Shown: piece by piece, positions 1 to 8,464 of the stretch
Layout: the number at the start of each line of letters is the position of its first letter
Numbering within the stretch: the stretch's first letter is position 1
Notes under the pieces: generated by a model
What the model saw: the letters and a program-made list of their open reading frames with translations, nothing else
Databases searched by the model: none
Told to the model about the DNA's origin: nothing
Position numbers and translations under genes: made by a program
Origin: Streptomyces griseorubiginosus
GTDB lineage: Bacteria; Actinomycetota; Actinomycetes; Streptomycetales; Streptomycetaceae
Direction of reading: 5' to 3'
Length of the DNA: 64,000 nucleotides
Assembly (NCBI RefSeq): GCF_017614965.1
Contig: NZ_WVUG01000006.1
Span: forward strand, 1-64,000

Positions 1-2
1 CG

Positions 3-134
3 CCCACCCTGGTCCCCGGGGCCCGCCACCTCACCATGATCTCCAGCCCCCGCCAGGTCGCGGCGGCCGTGGAAGACCTCGCGCACACCCGCGCCGCCGC
101 GCCGTTGGCGACTGGCGGTCCGGGGCGGCCGTAA
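3..134 (+). CDS. alpha/beta hydrolase, C-terminal fragment (cut by window edge)
   Basis: Only the last 43 codons are in the window; the frame starts before base 1 and ends at the TAA at 132-134. The peptide contains VPGARHLTMISSPRQVA followed by a helix and a low-complexity tail. A conserved His in a GxxH context just before a C-terminal helix is typical of the end of alpha/beta-hydrolase folds (lipases, esterases, peroxidases), where it completes the catalytic triad. The family call rests on this short piece only; substrate cannot be judged. Confidence 0.5.
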   Translation, partial: PTLVPGARHLTMISSPRQVAAAVEDLAHTRAAAPLATGGPGRP

Positions 135-177
135 CCGCTCGCCGAGGACGGCCTCCGACCCGGTGTGCCGTCCTGCC

Positions 178-1953
178 TCAGCGCTCGGTGCCGGAGGCGT
201 CCTTCAGCCGTACCGCGCACTCCAGCAGCAGCGCGTGGACGAAGGCCTGGGGCAGGTTGCCGCGCAACTGGCGCTGTCGTACGTCGTATTCCTCCGCGAA
301 CAGCCCGGACGGTCCGCAGGCCGACCGGGTGCGTTCGAACCAGCGCAGCGCGCCTTCCCGGTCGCCGAGATGGCGGGTCGCCAGCGCCATGGTGAACCCG
401 CACAGCAGGAAGGCACCCTCGGCCTCGCCGAGCGGGATGCCGGGGTGGTCGAAGCGGTACAGGTATCCGTCCTCCGTCAGACCTTCCTCGACGAAGGCGC
501 GGGTGATCGCGTTGCTGGGGTCGTCGGCGGGCGGGCAGCCGCGGGCCAGGGGGAGCAGCAGGGCCGCTTCGGGGCCGTCGTCGTCCGCCGCCCGGCGCCA
601 GCGTCCGTCGGGGCGCAGACAGCGGCGGCGGGTCTCGGCGTAGACCACGTCGGCGGTCTCGGCGCAGCGGCGGCCGACCGGCCCGGGCATGACCTCCGCG
701 ATGCGGCGCAGCCCGCACACCACGCTCAGCCGGGAGTGGGTCCACCAGCGGTCCTCCAGTTCCCACAGGCCGGCGTCGGGCCGCTTCCAGTGCGCCCGCA
801 CCGCGTCCAGCGCCACCCCCACCGCGCGCTCGGTGTCCCGGTCGAGCCGGTCGAGGCGGGCGGCGGCGGCGAACAGTTGGAGCGCCTCGCCGAAGGTGTC
901 GAGCTGGAACTGGGTGGCCGCATGGTTCCCGACGCGGTCGCCGCCGCCCGGATAGCCGGGAAGCGGCAGTCGGCGCTCCTCGGGCACCGGACCGCCGTCC
1001 ACGGTGTAGGCCGGGTGGACGCCGTCGCCGTCGGCGAGGACGCGCTCGGCGGTGAACCGTACGGCGTTGTCGAAGAGGGGATGGGGCCCGTGGGCCGCGA
1101 CGGCCAGGCCCGCGTAGCACTGGTCGCGCAGCCAGGCGAAGCGGTAGTCGTAGGTGCGGCCGGTGTTCGCCCGCTCCGGCAGCGACGTGGTCGCCGCGGC
1201 GACCATGCCGCCCGCCGAACTGGTCAGGCCGCGCAGCACGGCATAGGCGTGGCGGGCGTCGCGGGGCGCGACCAGCGTGGAGCAGTCCGGGATCGCGCGT
1301 CGCCACTCCGCCTCCGTACGGCGCCACAGTTCGCCTGGATCCAGGGCGTCCTCGGCATCCGCGGTGGCGAGTTCCAGGACGAGGTCGTGCTCCTCGCCCT
1401 CGCCCAGCCGGAACTCCCCGCGCAGTCCGGACGCGGGGTCCCAGGACGCCCGGTGCGCGCCGAGGAGCCGCAGCCGCAGATCGCCCGCCCGGGCCGCCCA
1501 CGTCCGCCCGTGGAGGCGCGCTTCCCGCATCCGGTCCGTTCCGAAGCCGGGGCGGGGGTCGAGGGACAACCGCAGGCGCGCCCGGCCGCGTTCGACCCGT
1601 ATCCGGCGCAGCAGCACCAGCCGGTCCACGGACGCCGGCATGGCCAGCGCGTCACGGCACTCGATCACGCTGTCCGCCGTCACCCAGCGGCTGACCCGGA
1701 TGAGGGTGCCGTCCTCGTAGTAACCGCCCCACACCCGCCACCGGTCCACGGGCTCGACCGCGAAGTGGCCGTTGCCGCCGATGAGGGAGGAGAAGACCGC
1801 GTCGCTGTGCCAGCGCGGCGCGCACAGCCAGACGATCCGTCCGTGCGGATCCACCAGCGCCCCGCGCTCGCCGTCGGCGAGGAGGGCGTACTCGCGCAGG
1901 ACCCACGGGGGGCAGATGTCCTTGTCCTCTGGCATACCGTCTCTGTCGTTCAT
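178..1953 (-). CDS. glycoside hydrolase family 15-like protein (glucoamylase/trehalase type)
   Basis: A 591-residue protein. An N-terminal beta-rich domain (about 1-230) precedes an (alpha/alpha)6-barrel catalytic domain. The barrel carries YDYRFAWLRD at about 268-277, the signature of GH15 enzymes, and EGAFLLCGF near the C-terminus, where GH15 enzymes carry the second catalytic glutamate. Family members hydrolyse alpha-glucosidic bonds in maltooligosaccharides, dextrans or trehalose; actinobacterial cytosolic members often act on trehalose. There is no signal peptide, so the protein is probably cytoplasmic. The frame stays open upstream to 2139, but the extra residues are low-complexity and Arg-rich. 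The ATG at 1953 was chosen because the conserved N-terminus (CPPWVLREYALLADGERGAL) starts just after it and GGAAAG lies upstream. It is divergent from another glycosidase across a long gap. Confidence 0.85.
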   Translation of the reverse strand: MNDRDGMPEDKDICPPWVLREYALLADGERGALVDPHGRIVWLCAPRWHSDAVFSSLIGGNGHFAVEPVDRWRVWGGYYEDGTLIRVSRWVTADSVIECRDALAMPASVDRLVLLRRIRVERGRARLRLSLDPRPGFGTDRMREARLHGRTWAARAGDLRLRLLGAHRASWDPASGLRGEFRLGEGEEHDLVLELATADAEDALDPGELWRRTEAEWRRAIPDCSTLVAPRDARHAYAVLRGLTSSAGGMVAAATTSLPERANTGRTYDYRFAWLRDQCYAGLAVAAHGPHPLFDNAVRFTAERVLADGDGVHPAYTVDGGPVPEERRLPLPGYPGGGDRVGNHAATQFQLDTFGEALQLFAAAARLDRLDRDTERAVGVALDAVRAHWKRPDAGLWELEDRWWTHSRLSVVCGLRRIAEVMPGPVGRRCAETADVVYAETRRRCLRPDGRWRRAADDDGPEAALLLPLARGCPPADDPSNAITRAFVEEGLTEDGYLYRFDHPGIPLGEAEGAFLLCGFTMALATRHLGDREGALRWFERTRSACGPSGLFAEEYDVRQRQLRGNLPQAFVHALLLECAVRLKDASGTER

Positions 1954-2503
1954 GGAACGGGGTCTTTCCGGGCGGACGGGCCGCGAGCCGGCCCGTGCGG
2001 GACAGCCGAGCGCCGACGGCAGCCCTGCCCGGTGCGCGCGGCGGGCCTCCCAGGAAGAACCGCGGCCGCGTCCTCGTGCACCCAGCGATACGCGCCGCCG
2101 CGACAGGCCCGCCGCGCCACCGGCCAAGGCTGCCAGCACGAGGAGTGACCCGCCTTCCCCGACTTGAAACCCCCTGCCGCGGCTCTCCCCGACTTCGCCA
2201 CCGATGCCGCGCCCGTGACCGCGAGTCCGGCGTCCTCGGCGGAACCTCCTGCGGCCGGCCGGGGGGCGGATCTGTCAGCGGATGACATGGGTTCGCGTCC
2301 TCAATCCTTGAGGTGGAAGAGTGCCGGCATGCGTCGAAGCGGTCTTCCACGCCATCCACCTCCAGTTCGGCCCGCTCCAGTCCGTCCCCGGCCTGATCGT
2401 CGCCGACTCCACCCTGGCCGTGCACCCCACAACCCGTCACGACGGCCGAGGCGTTGACACGTCGGCGACCGTGCCTTCCCGCTCCAGAAACGAGACAGCC
2501 TTC
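1954..2503. other. 550-bp divergent intergenic region
   Basis: This gap separates the divergent GH15-like and MGH1-like genes. Reading frames run through it on both strands but they are Arg/Pro/Gly-rich, lack recognisable family motifs and have no good ribosome site, so no gene is called. It holds one clear inverted repeat (2299-2313). A TTGACA at 2454-2459 has no convincing -10 element at 17-18 bp. Confidence 0.4.
2299..2313. repeat. 15-bp inverted repeat, possible operator
   Basis: CCTCAA-tcc-TTGAGG is a perfect palindrome with 6-bp arms about 190 bp upstream of the plus-strand glycosidase start. It could be a regulator site for the divergent glycosidases; no regulator can be assigned. Confidence 0.3.
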
Positions 2504-4240
2504 ATGACCGCCGCCCTCTCCGGCCCGGCCTTCTCCGTCCGAGACATCCCCTTCAGCACCTACGGGTCCTGGTTCGACCTCTCTCCCGTGGTGGCGGAGA
2601 AGACGTACGCCGAGGACCTCCACCTCGTCTCGCACCAGAACGGCATGCACGCCGTCCTGCGCCTGCTGCCCGTCGCCCCGGCCACCGCCGGCCGGGTCCC
2701 CACCCGTGTCGAGGCGACACCCGGCCTGCTCACCTGGCGCGCCGACAGCGGACACATCGACCTCGCCTACGAGTCACCGGACACCGTCCGCCTGCGGGGG
2801 AGCGGCCCCGGCATCGGTGTCCTCGCCGCCGCACACAGCCTCACCCCGTTCAGCGGAACGTACTTCTTCCACGACCCGGCGGCGGACGCGCACGTGTTCA
2901 CGTCGTACGAGACAGGACGCCGCTACCGCGTCACCGTGCTGTCCGGCAGCCTCGCCGGCGTGACGGGATCCCAGGCCCTGGGCGGCGGCGACCGCGGACT
3001 CACCGTGACCGGGGGAGCCGACGGCACCTGGGAGATCGCGATCGAGGAACTCGACACCGCCCGCCCGCCGTACAGGTCCCGGGCGGCCTTCGACGAGGTC
3101 GTGGAGTGCGCGCGGAGCAAGTTCGCCGCCTTCCTCGACGCGGTGGCCCCCTGGCGTTCGCCCGAGACTCCGGCCGCCGAACTCGCCGCCTATGTCGTCT
3201 GGTCGGCGACCGTACGGCCGACCGGCCTGGTCACCCGGCCCGCCGTTCTGATGTCCAAGCACTGGATGGACAAGGTCTGGAGCTGGGACCACTGCTTCAA
3301 CGCCCTCGCCCTGGCGCCCGGCTGCCCCGAACTGGCCCTGGACCAGTTCGCCCTGCCCTTCGACCACCAGGACGCCGGCGGCGCCCTGCCCGACTCGGTC
3401 ACCCACTCGGAGGTGCTGTACAACTTCGTCAAACCGCCCATCCACGGCTGGGCCTTCGCCCAGCTGCGCCGACGACTGCCCGCGCCCCCCAGCGGGGAGC
3501 AACTGGCGCAGATATACGACAGGTTGAGGCGCTGGACCGACTTCTGGCTGACCGCGAGACGCGCCCCCGGCGCCCGCCTTCCCCACTACCAGCACGGCAA
3601 CGACAGCGGCTGGGACAACGCCACCATCTTCGACCCCGAGCGGGTCGTCGTGAGCGCCGACCTCAGCGCCTTCCTGATTCTTCAGATGCGTGAACTCGCC
3701 TTTCTGGCAGGCGAGTTGGGGAGGGATGGTGAGGCGCGCCGGTGGACCGAAACGGCTGCGGAGACCCAGACGGCACTGCTCGACCAGCTCTGGACCGGCG
3801 ACAGATTCGTCACCCGCTCGGCAGCCACCGCAGACACCTGGAGCAGCGACTGCCTGCTCGACCTGATGCCCGTCGTGCTCGGCGAGCACCTGCCCGCCGA
3901 GATCGGCAGGGCCCTCGCCGACCGCGTCAAGGCCCATCTGACACCCCACGGCCTGGCCACCGAACTGCCCACCTCACCGCACTACCTCGCCGACGGCTAC
4001 TGGCGCGGCCCGATCTGGGCCCCCGCCACCGTCCTCGTCGAGGACGGTCTGCGCCGCGCCGATCACCACCGACTGGCGGACGACATCAGCGCCCGCTTCC
4101 GCGCCCTGTGCGAGACCCACGGCTTCGCCGAGAACTTCGACGCCCTCACCGGAACGGGCCTGCGCGACCGCGCCTACACCTGGACCGCCAGCAGCTACCT
4201 CCTGCTGGCGGAAGCACACGCACACCGGCACGGCCGCTGA
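2504..4240 (+). CDS. MGH1/GH63-like (alpha/alpha)6 glycoside hydrolase
   Basis: A 578-residue protein with no signal peptide. The N-terminal beta domain is followed by an (alpha/alpha)6 barrel resembling mannosylglycerate hydrolase/GH63 and amylo-alpha-1,6-glucosidase enzymes. Visible family motifs include KVWSWDHCFN, the acidic NDSGWDN segment, YWRGPIWAPA and ENFDALTG near the C-terminus; the acidic residues in NDSGWDN and the ENFD glutamate are the likely catalytic pair. The frame extends upstream to 2321, but the N-terminus typical of the family (FSTYGSWFDLSP) begins shortly after the ATG at 2504, so that start is preferred. Substrate is unknown; a compatible-solute glycoside or short alpha-glucoside is plausible given the GH15-like neighbour. 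Confidence 0.75.
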   Translation: MTAALSGPAFSVRDIPFSTYGSWFDLSPVVAEKTYAEDLHLVSHQNGMHAVLRLLPVAPATAGRVPTRVEATPGLLTWRADSGHIDLAYESPDTVRLRGSGPGIGVLAAAHSLTPFSGTYFFHDPAADAHVFTSYETGRRYRVTVLSGSLAGVTGSQALGGGDRGLTVTGGADGTWEIAIEELDTARPPYRSRAAFDEVVECARSKFAAFLDAVAPWRSPETPAAELAAYVVWSATVRPTGLVTRPAVLMSKHWMDKVWSWDHCFNALALAPGCPELALDQFALPFDHQDAGGALPDSVTHSEVLYNFVKPPIHGWAFAQLRRRLPAPPSGEQLAQIYDRLRRWTDFWLTARRAPGARLPHYQHGNDSGWDNATIFDPERVVVSADLSAFLILQMRELAFLAGELGRDGEARRWTETAAETQTALLDQLWTGDRFVTRSAATADTWSSDCLLDLMPVVLGEHLPAEIGRALADRVKAHLTPHGLATELPTSPHYLADGYWRGPIWAPATVLVEDGLRRADHHRLADDISARFRALCETHGFAENFDALTGTGLRDRAYTWTASSYLLLAEAHAHRHGR

Positions 4241-4387
4241 CCGGCCACCCGGAACGCCCTACATTCCCCCAGGTCAGCGACATCTTATCGATGATGACAA
4301 CGGTCACCGGTGCAGCCTTTGGTGATTCACTCCACCATGCGTTTCACTGCGGCGAGGACACCCGCCGCGAGGGGGAAGGCGTACGAC

Positions 4388-5425
4388 ATGAGCGATCACG
4401 GCCACGGTCACGGGCCGGGGCACGACCACGAGGCCGGCGGGCACGGGCACGGCGGGCACTCCCACGGGGTGTCGGCGGACGCGGACCGCCGCTGGCTGGG
4501 CATCGCCCTGACCCTCATCGCGGCCTTCATGGCGGTCGAGGTCGTCGTCGGCGTCATCGCCGGTTCCCTGGCCCTGATCTCGGACGCGGCGCACATGCTC
4601 ACCGACGCCGCCTCCATCGTCCTCGCGCTGATCGCGATGCGCCTCGCCGCCCGCCCGGCCCGCGGCGGCTACACCTACGGCCTCAAGCGCGCCGAGATCC
4701 TCTCCGCCCAGGCCAACGGCCTGACCCTGCTCCTGCTGGGTGCCTGGCTGGCGTACGAGGCGGTACGGCGGCTGATCAGCCCGCCCGAGGTCGAGGGTGG
4801 CCTGATGCTCGCCACCGCCCTCGCCGGCATCGCCGTGAACGTGGTCGCCACCTGGTGCATCTCCCGGGCCAACCGCAGCTCCCTCAACGTCGAGGGCGCC
4901 TACCAGCACATCCTCAACGACCTGTTCGCCTTCGTCGGCACCGCCGTCGCCGCCCTGATCGTCGTCCTGACCGGCTTCGACCGCGCCGACCCCATCGCCA
5001 CCCTCGTGGTGGTCGCCCTCATGGTGAAGGCCGGCTACGGGCTGCTGCGCGAGTCCGGCCGCATCTTCCTGGAGGCGGCGCCCGCCGGCATGGACCCGGA
5101 CGCCGTAGGCGACCAGCTCGTCGGCCACCGTGCCGTCGTCGAGGTGCACGACCTGCACGTCTGGCAGATCACCTCCGGCCAGTCCGCGCTCTCCGCGCAC
5201 GTCCTGGTCGAACCCGGCGGCGACTGTCACGCCGTCCGCCGCGACCTGGAGGACCTGCTGCGCCACGACCACGGCATCACCCACACCACGCTCCAGGTCG
5301 ACCACCTCGGCGAGGGGGCCCGAGCCGGAACCCTGCTGCAGATCACCGCCCCCACGGCGGACGCCCCCGAACACTGCGACGACGCCCACGGCCCGGTCCA
5401 CCGCCCGGGCCCGCACGACCACTGA
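4388..5425 (+). CDS. czcD: cation diffusion facilitator (CzcD-like Zn/Cd/Co exporter)
   Basis: A 345-residue inner-membrane transporter of the CDF family. The first 30 residues are almost entirely His, Gly and Asp (HGHGHGPGHDHE and HGHGGHSHG), a cytoplasmic metal-binding tail. The membrane domain follows, with the HxxxD metal site visible in SDAAHMLTDAASI; a second His/Asp site is in YQHILNDLFAF. A C-terminal ferredoxin-like regulatory domain (VEVHDLHVWQ) and a His-containing tail complete the typical layout. The protein exports divalent cations in exchange for protons. The ATG at 4388 follows GAGGGGGAAGG; the frame is open a further 26 codons upstream without conserved sequence. Confidence 0.93.
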   Translation: MSDHGHGHGPGHDHEAGGHGHGGHSHGVSADADRRWLGIALTLIAAFMAVEVVVGVIAGSLALISDAAHMLTDAASIVLALIAMRLAARPARGGYTYGLKRAEILSAQANGLTLLLLGAWLAYEAVRRLISPPEVEGGLMLATALAGIAVNVVATWCISRANRSSLNVEGAYQHILNDLFAFVGTAVAALIVVLTGFDRADPIATLVVVALMVKAGYGLLRESGRIFLEAAPAGMDPDAVGDQLVGHRAVVEVHDLHVWQITSGQSALSAHVLVEPGGDCHAVRRDLEDLLRHDHGITHTTLQVDHLGEGARAGTLLQITAPTADAPEHCDDAHGPVHRPGPHDH

Positions 5426-5480
5426 TCCGGGCCCGCGGCAGCCCGTGCCCACGCCGCGGTCCGACCGGCGCACGGACGGC

Positions 5481-7406
5481 TCAGCCGAGCCGCAGGATGT
5501 CGTCCACGGGCCCGAACGTGACCATGGCGGTCACGCCGCCCGCGATCTCGCCGCGCAGGGGCGACAGGGCGACGCGCGACCGGGCGGCGAGTGAGTCGTC
5601 CCCGAGCAGGGTGGCCGTATGGGCGTTCACGGCCCACAGCGAGTCGTACAGGTGATCGGCAGGAGGTGCGGGCAGGGCGGCGGCGGCCCGGTGGGCCGCC
5701 GTACGGTCGCCGCGGGCGAGGTCGAGGAGGGGCTGGACCCAGGGTCGGTAGGGACCCCAGTCGAGGCCGGGGTCGGTCGGTGCGGGGCGCCGATGGCGGA
5801 TGCGGACCGACAGCAGCGCGAGCGGGAACAGGCCGGCCTCCACTCCGGGCATACCGGCCCCGGCGAGATCGGCGGCGAGGCCGCGATAGGCGTGAGCGAC
5901 CTCCGCGGGGTCGCTCGATCGCGCGGCCAGCAGCATCGTCCGGAACCCGGCGGTGAGGACGTGGACCAGGGGCGTCTCGTGACGGTCGGCGAGCCGTTCC
6001 ACGGTGACGACGTGGTGGTGCGCGGTCTCGGCGTCACCGCGGGCCGCGCAGACCTGCATCCGGATCAGACGGCCGAGGATCTCGAACAACGGCAGGTCGT
6101 GCCGCGTGGCGAGGTCGATGAGCTCGCCGCCGATGGCGTCCCGTTCGGCGGTGCGCCCGGGACGCTGGAAGGACTGCACGAAACGGGCGTTGAGCGCGAG
6201 CACCAGCAGGCCCGGGTCGTGCAGCTCCCGGGCGAGACGCTCGGCCTCCGTCGCCGCCTCGGCGGCCCAGCGGTCCCGGCTCCCGCGGTGTTCGAGCCCG
6301 ATCGTGGCCAGCAGCCGTGCCCGCAGCGCGGCCGGCGCCTGCGGTCCGAGCCGCCGCAGGGTGCGGCGGGTGGTCGTGACCAGCGCCTCGGCGCGTACGG
6401 GGTCGTCGGCGCGCGTCCAGACGGTGGGGACGTCGTACGCCGCGATGACGCGGGCGGTGAGAGCGGCATCGCCCGTCCGTTCCGCCTCCGCGACGGCCGC
6501 GGCGCGCTGCTCCTGGGCCAGGACCAGGTTGGTGCCCCCGGTGATCGCGGCGGCACCGGCGACGGTGCTCATCGTGCGCAGCCGGGTGTAGGTCCCCGTC
6601 GCCTCCGTGCGGGTGAGCAGGCGCCACCGGTCCTCGTCCCGCGGCGCGGGCGTGAGGTGGGGAGCCTGCCGGAGGATGTCACGTTCGAGATGGTCGAGGC
6701 CGTCCGCCGAGGTGAGCCCGAACTGTTCAAGGAGCCGGGCTCGTGCGTCACGCAGCACCGCCAGCGCGTCGACCTGGCGGCCTGCTTGGTAGAGCGCGTG
6801 GGACAGCAGTCCCCAGGCGGGCTCCCGCCAGGGGTGCGCGGCGGTGAACGCCTCCAACTCCGGGACGAGCGGGGCGCCTCGTCCGAGGTCGAGCACGGCC
6901 CGGGCCCGCAACTCGACGGCCTGACTGTGCAGTTCGGCCAGCCGGGCACGCTCCGAGGTCAGCCAGGGCGAGGAGTCGAGGTCCCCGTACGGCTCTCCCC
7001 GCCACCAGGAGAGCGCCTCGCCGAGCACGTCGACGACCTTGCCGTCGGGTACGTCGGCCACCGTGCGAAGGGTGTCCTCGAACCGGTGGGCGTCGATGTC
7101 GGTCCGCGGAACGCGCAGGGCGTATCCGCTGCCGACGGTCTCGATGACGGACGAACGGCCTCGCGGGGGACGCTCCGGCTCGAGGGCTCGGCGCACCTCG
7201 GCCACGAAGGTACGGATCGTCCCGGCCGCGGTGGACGGAGGGTCCGCCCAGAGATCGTCGGCCAGCACCGCCAGCGGGACGGCCCGGCCGCCGGCCGCGA
7301 CCAGCCGGCCCAGCAGCTCACGGCGGCGCCGACTGCCCACCGGCAGCGGGCGGCCCTCGGCATCCGTGACCTCGATGGGCCCCAGCACCCTGACCACGAT
7401 CTTCAT
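5481..7406 (-). CDS. SARP-like (OmpR wHTH + BTAD) transcriptional regulator
   Basis: A 641-residue regulator. Residues 1-95 form an OmpR/PhoB-type winged helix (starting VLGPIEVTDAEG), 100-250 a bacterial transcriptional activator (BTAD) domain, and 250-641 a helical, TPR-like region. Unlike AfsR it has no P-loop NB-ARC module. SARP proteins activate transcription from heptameric direct repeats spaced 11 bp. Such a pair, GCTGACC-n4-GCTGACC, lies at 7429-7446 directly upstream. The ATG at 7406 has GGAGG only one base away, but a -10-like GACAAT (7413-7418) puts the transcription start at the A of the ATG, so a leaderless message is likely; the GTG three codons later is the alternative start. 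It is divergent from the hydrolase at 7535. Confidence 0.88.
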   Translation of the reverse strand: MKIVVRVLGPIEVTDAEGRPLPVGSRRRRELLGRLVAAGGRAVPLAVLADDLWADPPSTAAGTIRTFVAEVRRALEPERPPRGRSSVIETVGSGYALRVPRTDIDAHRFEDTLRTVADVPDGKVVDVLGEALSWWRGEPYGDLDSSPWLTSERARLAELHSQAVELRARAVLDLGRGAPLVPELEAFTAAHPWREPAWGLLSHALYQAGRQVDALAVLRDARARLLEQFGLTSADGLDHLERDILRQAPHLTPAPRDEDRWRLLTRTEATGTYTRLRTMSTVAGAAAITGGTNLVLAQEQRAAAVAEAERTGDAALTARVIAAYDVPTVWTRADDPVRAEALVTTTRRTLRRLGPQAPAALRARLLATIGLEHRGSRDRWAAEAATEAERLARELHDPGLLVLALNARFVQSFQRPGRTAERDAIGGELIDLATRHDLPLFEILGRLIRMQVCAARGDAETAHHHVVTVERLADRHETPLVHVLTAGFRTMLLAARSSDPAEVAHAYRGLAADLAGAGMPGVEAGLFPLALLSVRIRHRRPAPTDPGLDWGPYRPWVQPLLDLARGDRTAAHRAAAALPAPPADHLYDSLWAVNAHTATLLGDDSLAARSRVALSPLRGEIAGGVTAMVTFGPVDDILRLG

Positions 7407-7412
7407 GCCTCC

Positions 7413-7446
7413 ATTGTCATCGGCGGGCGCTGACCCACTGCTGACC
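7413..7446 (-). promoter_or_regulatory. SARP-type heptamer repeats plus -10, probable autoregulated promoter
   Basis: Two identical heptamers GCTGACC (7429-7435 and 7440-7446) are separated by exactly 4 bp, an 11-bp period. On the minus strand they read GGTCAGC and are followed ten bases later by GACAAT (7413-7418), then GGAGGC and the ATG of the SARP-like gene. This copies the SARP promoter layout, in which repeats replace the -35 box. Binding by this particular protein is an inference. Confidence 0.5.
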
Positions 7447-7483
7447 GGCCTCGCCGAGGCTCTCCTCGTCCCCGCACCGACCG

Positions 7484-7502
7484 GTGAGCCGCGGTGGCTC
7501 AC
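7484..7502. repeat. inverted repeat upstream of the hydrolase
   Basis: GTGAGCC-gcggt-GGCTCAC, 7-bp perfect arms, ends 33 bp before the hydrolase ATG. It may be a second operator or a 5' leader hairpin; the sequence does not decide. Confidence 0.3.
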
Positions 7503-7534
7503 GGCTTCGGACGGGGCAGAAGGAGACGGCACCG

Positions 7535-8413
7535 ATGAGCATCACCATCCCGGGGTTCGAGACCCGGTCGTTCGCAGGGGCGGACGGGATCGAGCTGAAC
7601 GCGGCGGTCGGCGGCCAGGGGCCGGCGATCGTCCTGCTGCACGGCTTTCCCCAGACGCGTCTGATGTGGCGGCACGTCGCCCCCGCCCTGGCCGAGCAGC
7701 ACACCGTGATCTGTCCCGATCTGCGCGGCTACGGCGCCAGCGGCAAACCGGAGGCGGTCACCGAGGACACGTACGCGAAGCGGACGATGGCCGCGGACGT
7801 CGTCCGTCTGGCCGACGCCCTCGGGTGCGAGCGGTTCGCCCTCGTCGGGCACGACCGAGGCGCGCACGTCGCCTTCCGGGCCGGTCTGGATCACCCCGAC
7901 CGGGTCAGCCACCTGGGCCTGCTGGACATCGTCCCCACGCTGGACACCTGGAACGTCCTGCACGGGGTGGGCGCGGCGGTGGCCTTCCACCTGTACCTGA
8001 TGGCGCAGCCGCCCGGTCTGCCCGAGCGGATGATCGCGGACAGCGCCGACGCGTTCTTCGGCCACTTCCTCGACGTCTGGGCCACGAGCCGCGACGCGAT
8101 CCCGGCGGACGTGCGTGCCGAGTACCTGCGCGCCTGCCGGAACGCCGTTCCGTCGATCGTCGCGGACTACCGCGCCACGGCGACCGTCGACATCGCACAC
8201 GACCAGGCCGACCTCGAAGCCGGCAACCGGCTGACGATGCCGGTGACGGTGATCCAGCAGGACTGGGGCCGGCAGCTGGGGTTCGACGCCACGGCGATCT
8301 GGCGTCCGTGGACCACGGATCTCCAGCACTTCACCACCCGTGCGGGCCACTTCATGGCGGAGGAGGCGCCTGAGGACATCACCACGCTGATCCTGGGCCT
8401 GCTGAAACGCTGA
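7535..8413 (+). CDS. alpha/beta hydrolase (epoxide hydrolase / haloacetate dehalogenase-like)
   Basis: A 292-residue cytoplasmic enzyme. The oxyanion-hole motif HGFPQTRLMW, the nucleophile elbow VGHDRGAHVA (Asp nucleophile in G-H-D-R-G) and the final GHFMAEEAPED (catalytic His) are those of the epoxide hydrolase/fluoroacetate dehalogenase branch. The reaction goes through a covalent ester on the aspartate and needs no cofactor. The ATG at 7535 has AGAAGGAGA six bases upstream. It is divergent from the SARP-like regulator, which makes it the likely target of that protein. The natural substrate is unknown. Confidence 0.88.
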   Translation: MSITIPGFETRSFAGADGIELNAAVGGQGPAIVLLHGFPQTRLMWRHVAPALAEQHTVICPDLRGYGASGKPEAVTEDTYAKRTMAADVVRLADALGCERFALVGHDRGAHVAFRAGLDHPDRVSHLGLLDIVPTLDTWNVLHGVGAAVAFHLYLMAQPPGLPERMIADSADAFFGHFLDVWATSRDAIPADVRAEYLRACRNAVPSIVADYRATATVDIAHDQADLEAGNRLTMPVTVIQQDWGRQLGFDATAIWRPWTTDLQHFTTRAGHFMAEEAPEDITTLILGLLKR

Positions 8414-8420
8414 TCACCGG

Positions 8421-8453
8421 CCCTGCCGCGAGGGGTGGAGCTGCGGGGCAGGG
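8421..8453. terminator. bidirectional hairpin between convergent genes
   Basis: CCCTGCC (8421-8427) pairs with GGCAGGG (8447-8453), with additional inner GC pairs. It sits between the hydrolase stop (8413) and the stop of the minus-strand regulator (8465), where a shared terminator is expected. There is no T-tract, which is common in Streptomyces. Confidence 0.5.
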
Positions 8454-8464
8454 TGTTCGATCCC

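Noticed and set aside
163-2148. Long plus-strand frame of 661 codons opposite the GH15-like gene
   Set aside because: It is the antisense shadow of a gene with clear GH15 motifs; its translation is Gly/Arg/Ala-rich and motif-free.
2454-2459. TTGACA upstream of the MGH1-like gene as a promoter
   Set aside because: No -10-like hexamer at 16-19 bp downstream.
4284-4292. CTTATCGAT upstream of the CDF gene, also found at 40726-40734 before the GCS2-like gene
   Set aside because: Two copies of an A/T-rich 9-mer are not enough to claim a shared site; no symmetry beyond ATCGAT and no functional link between the genes.
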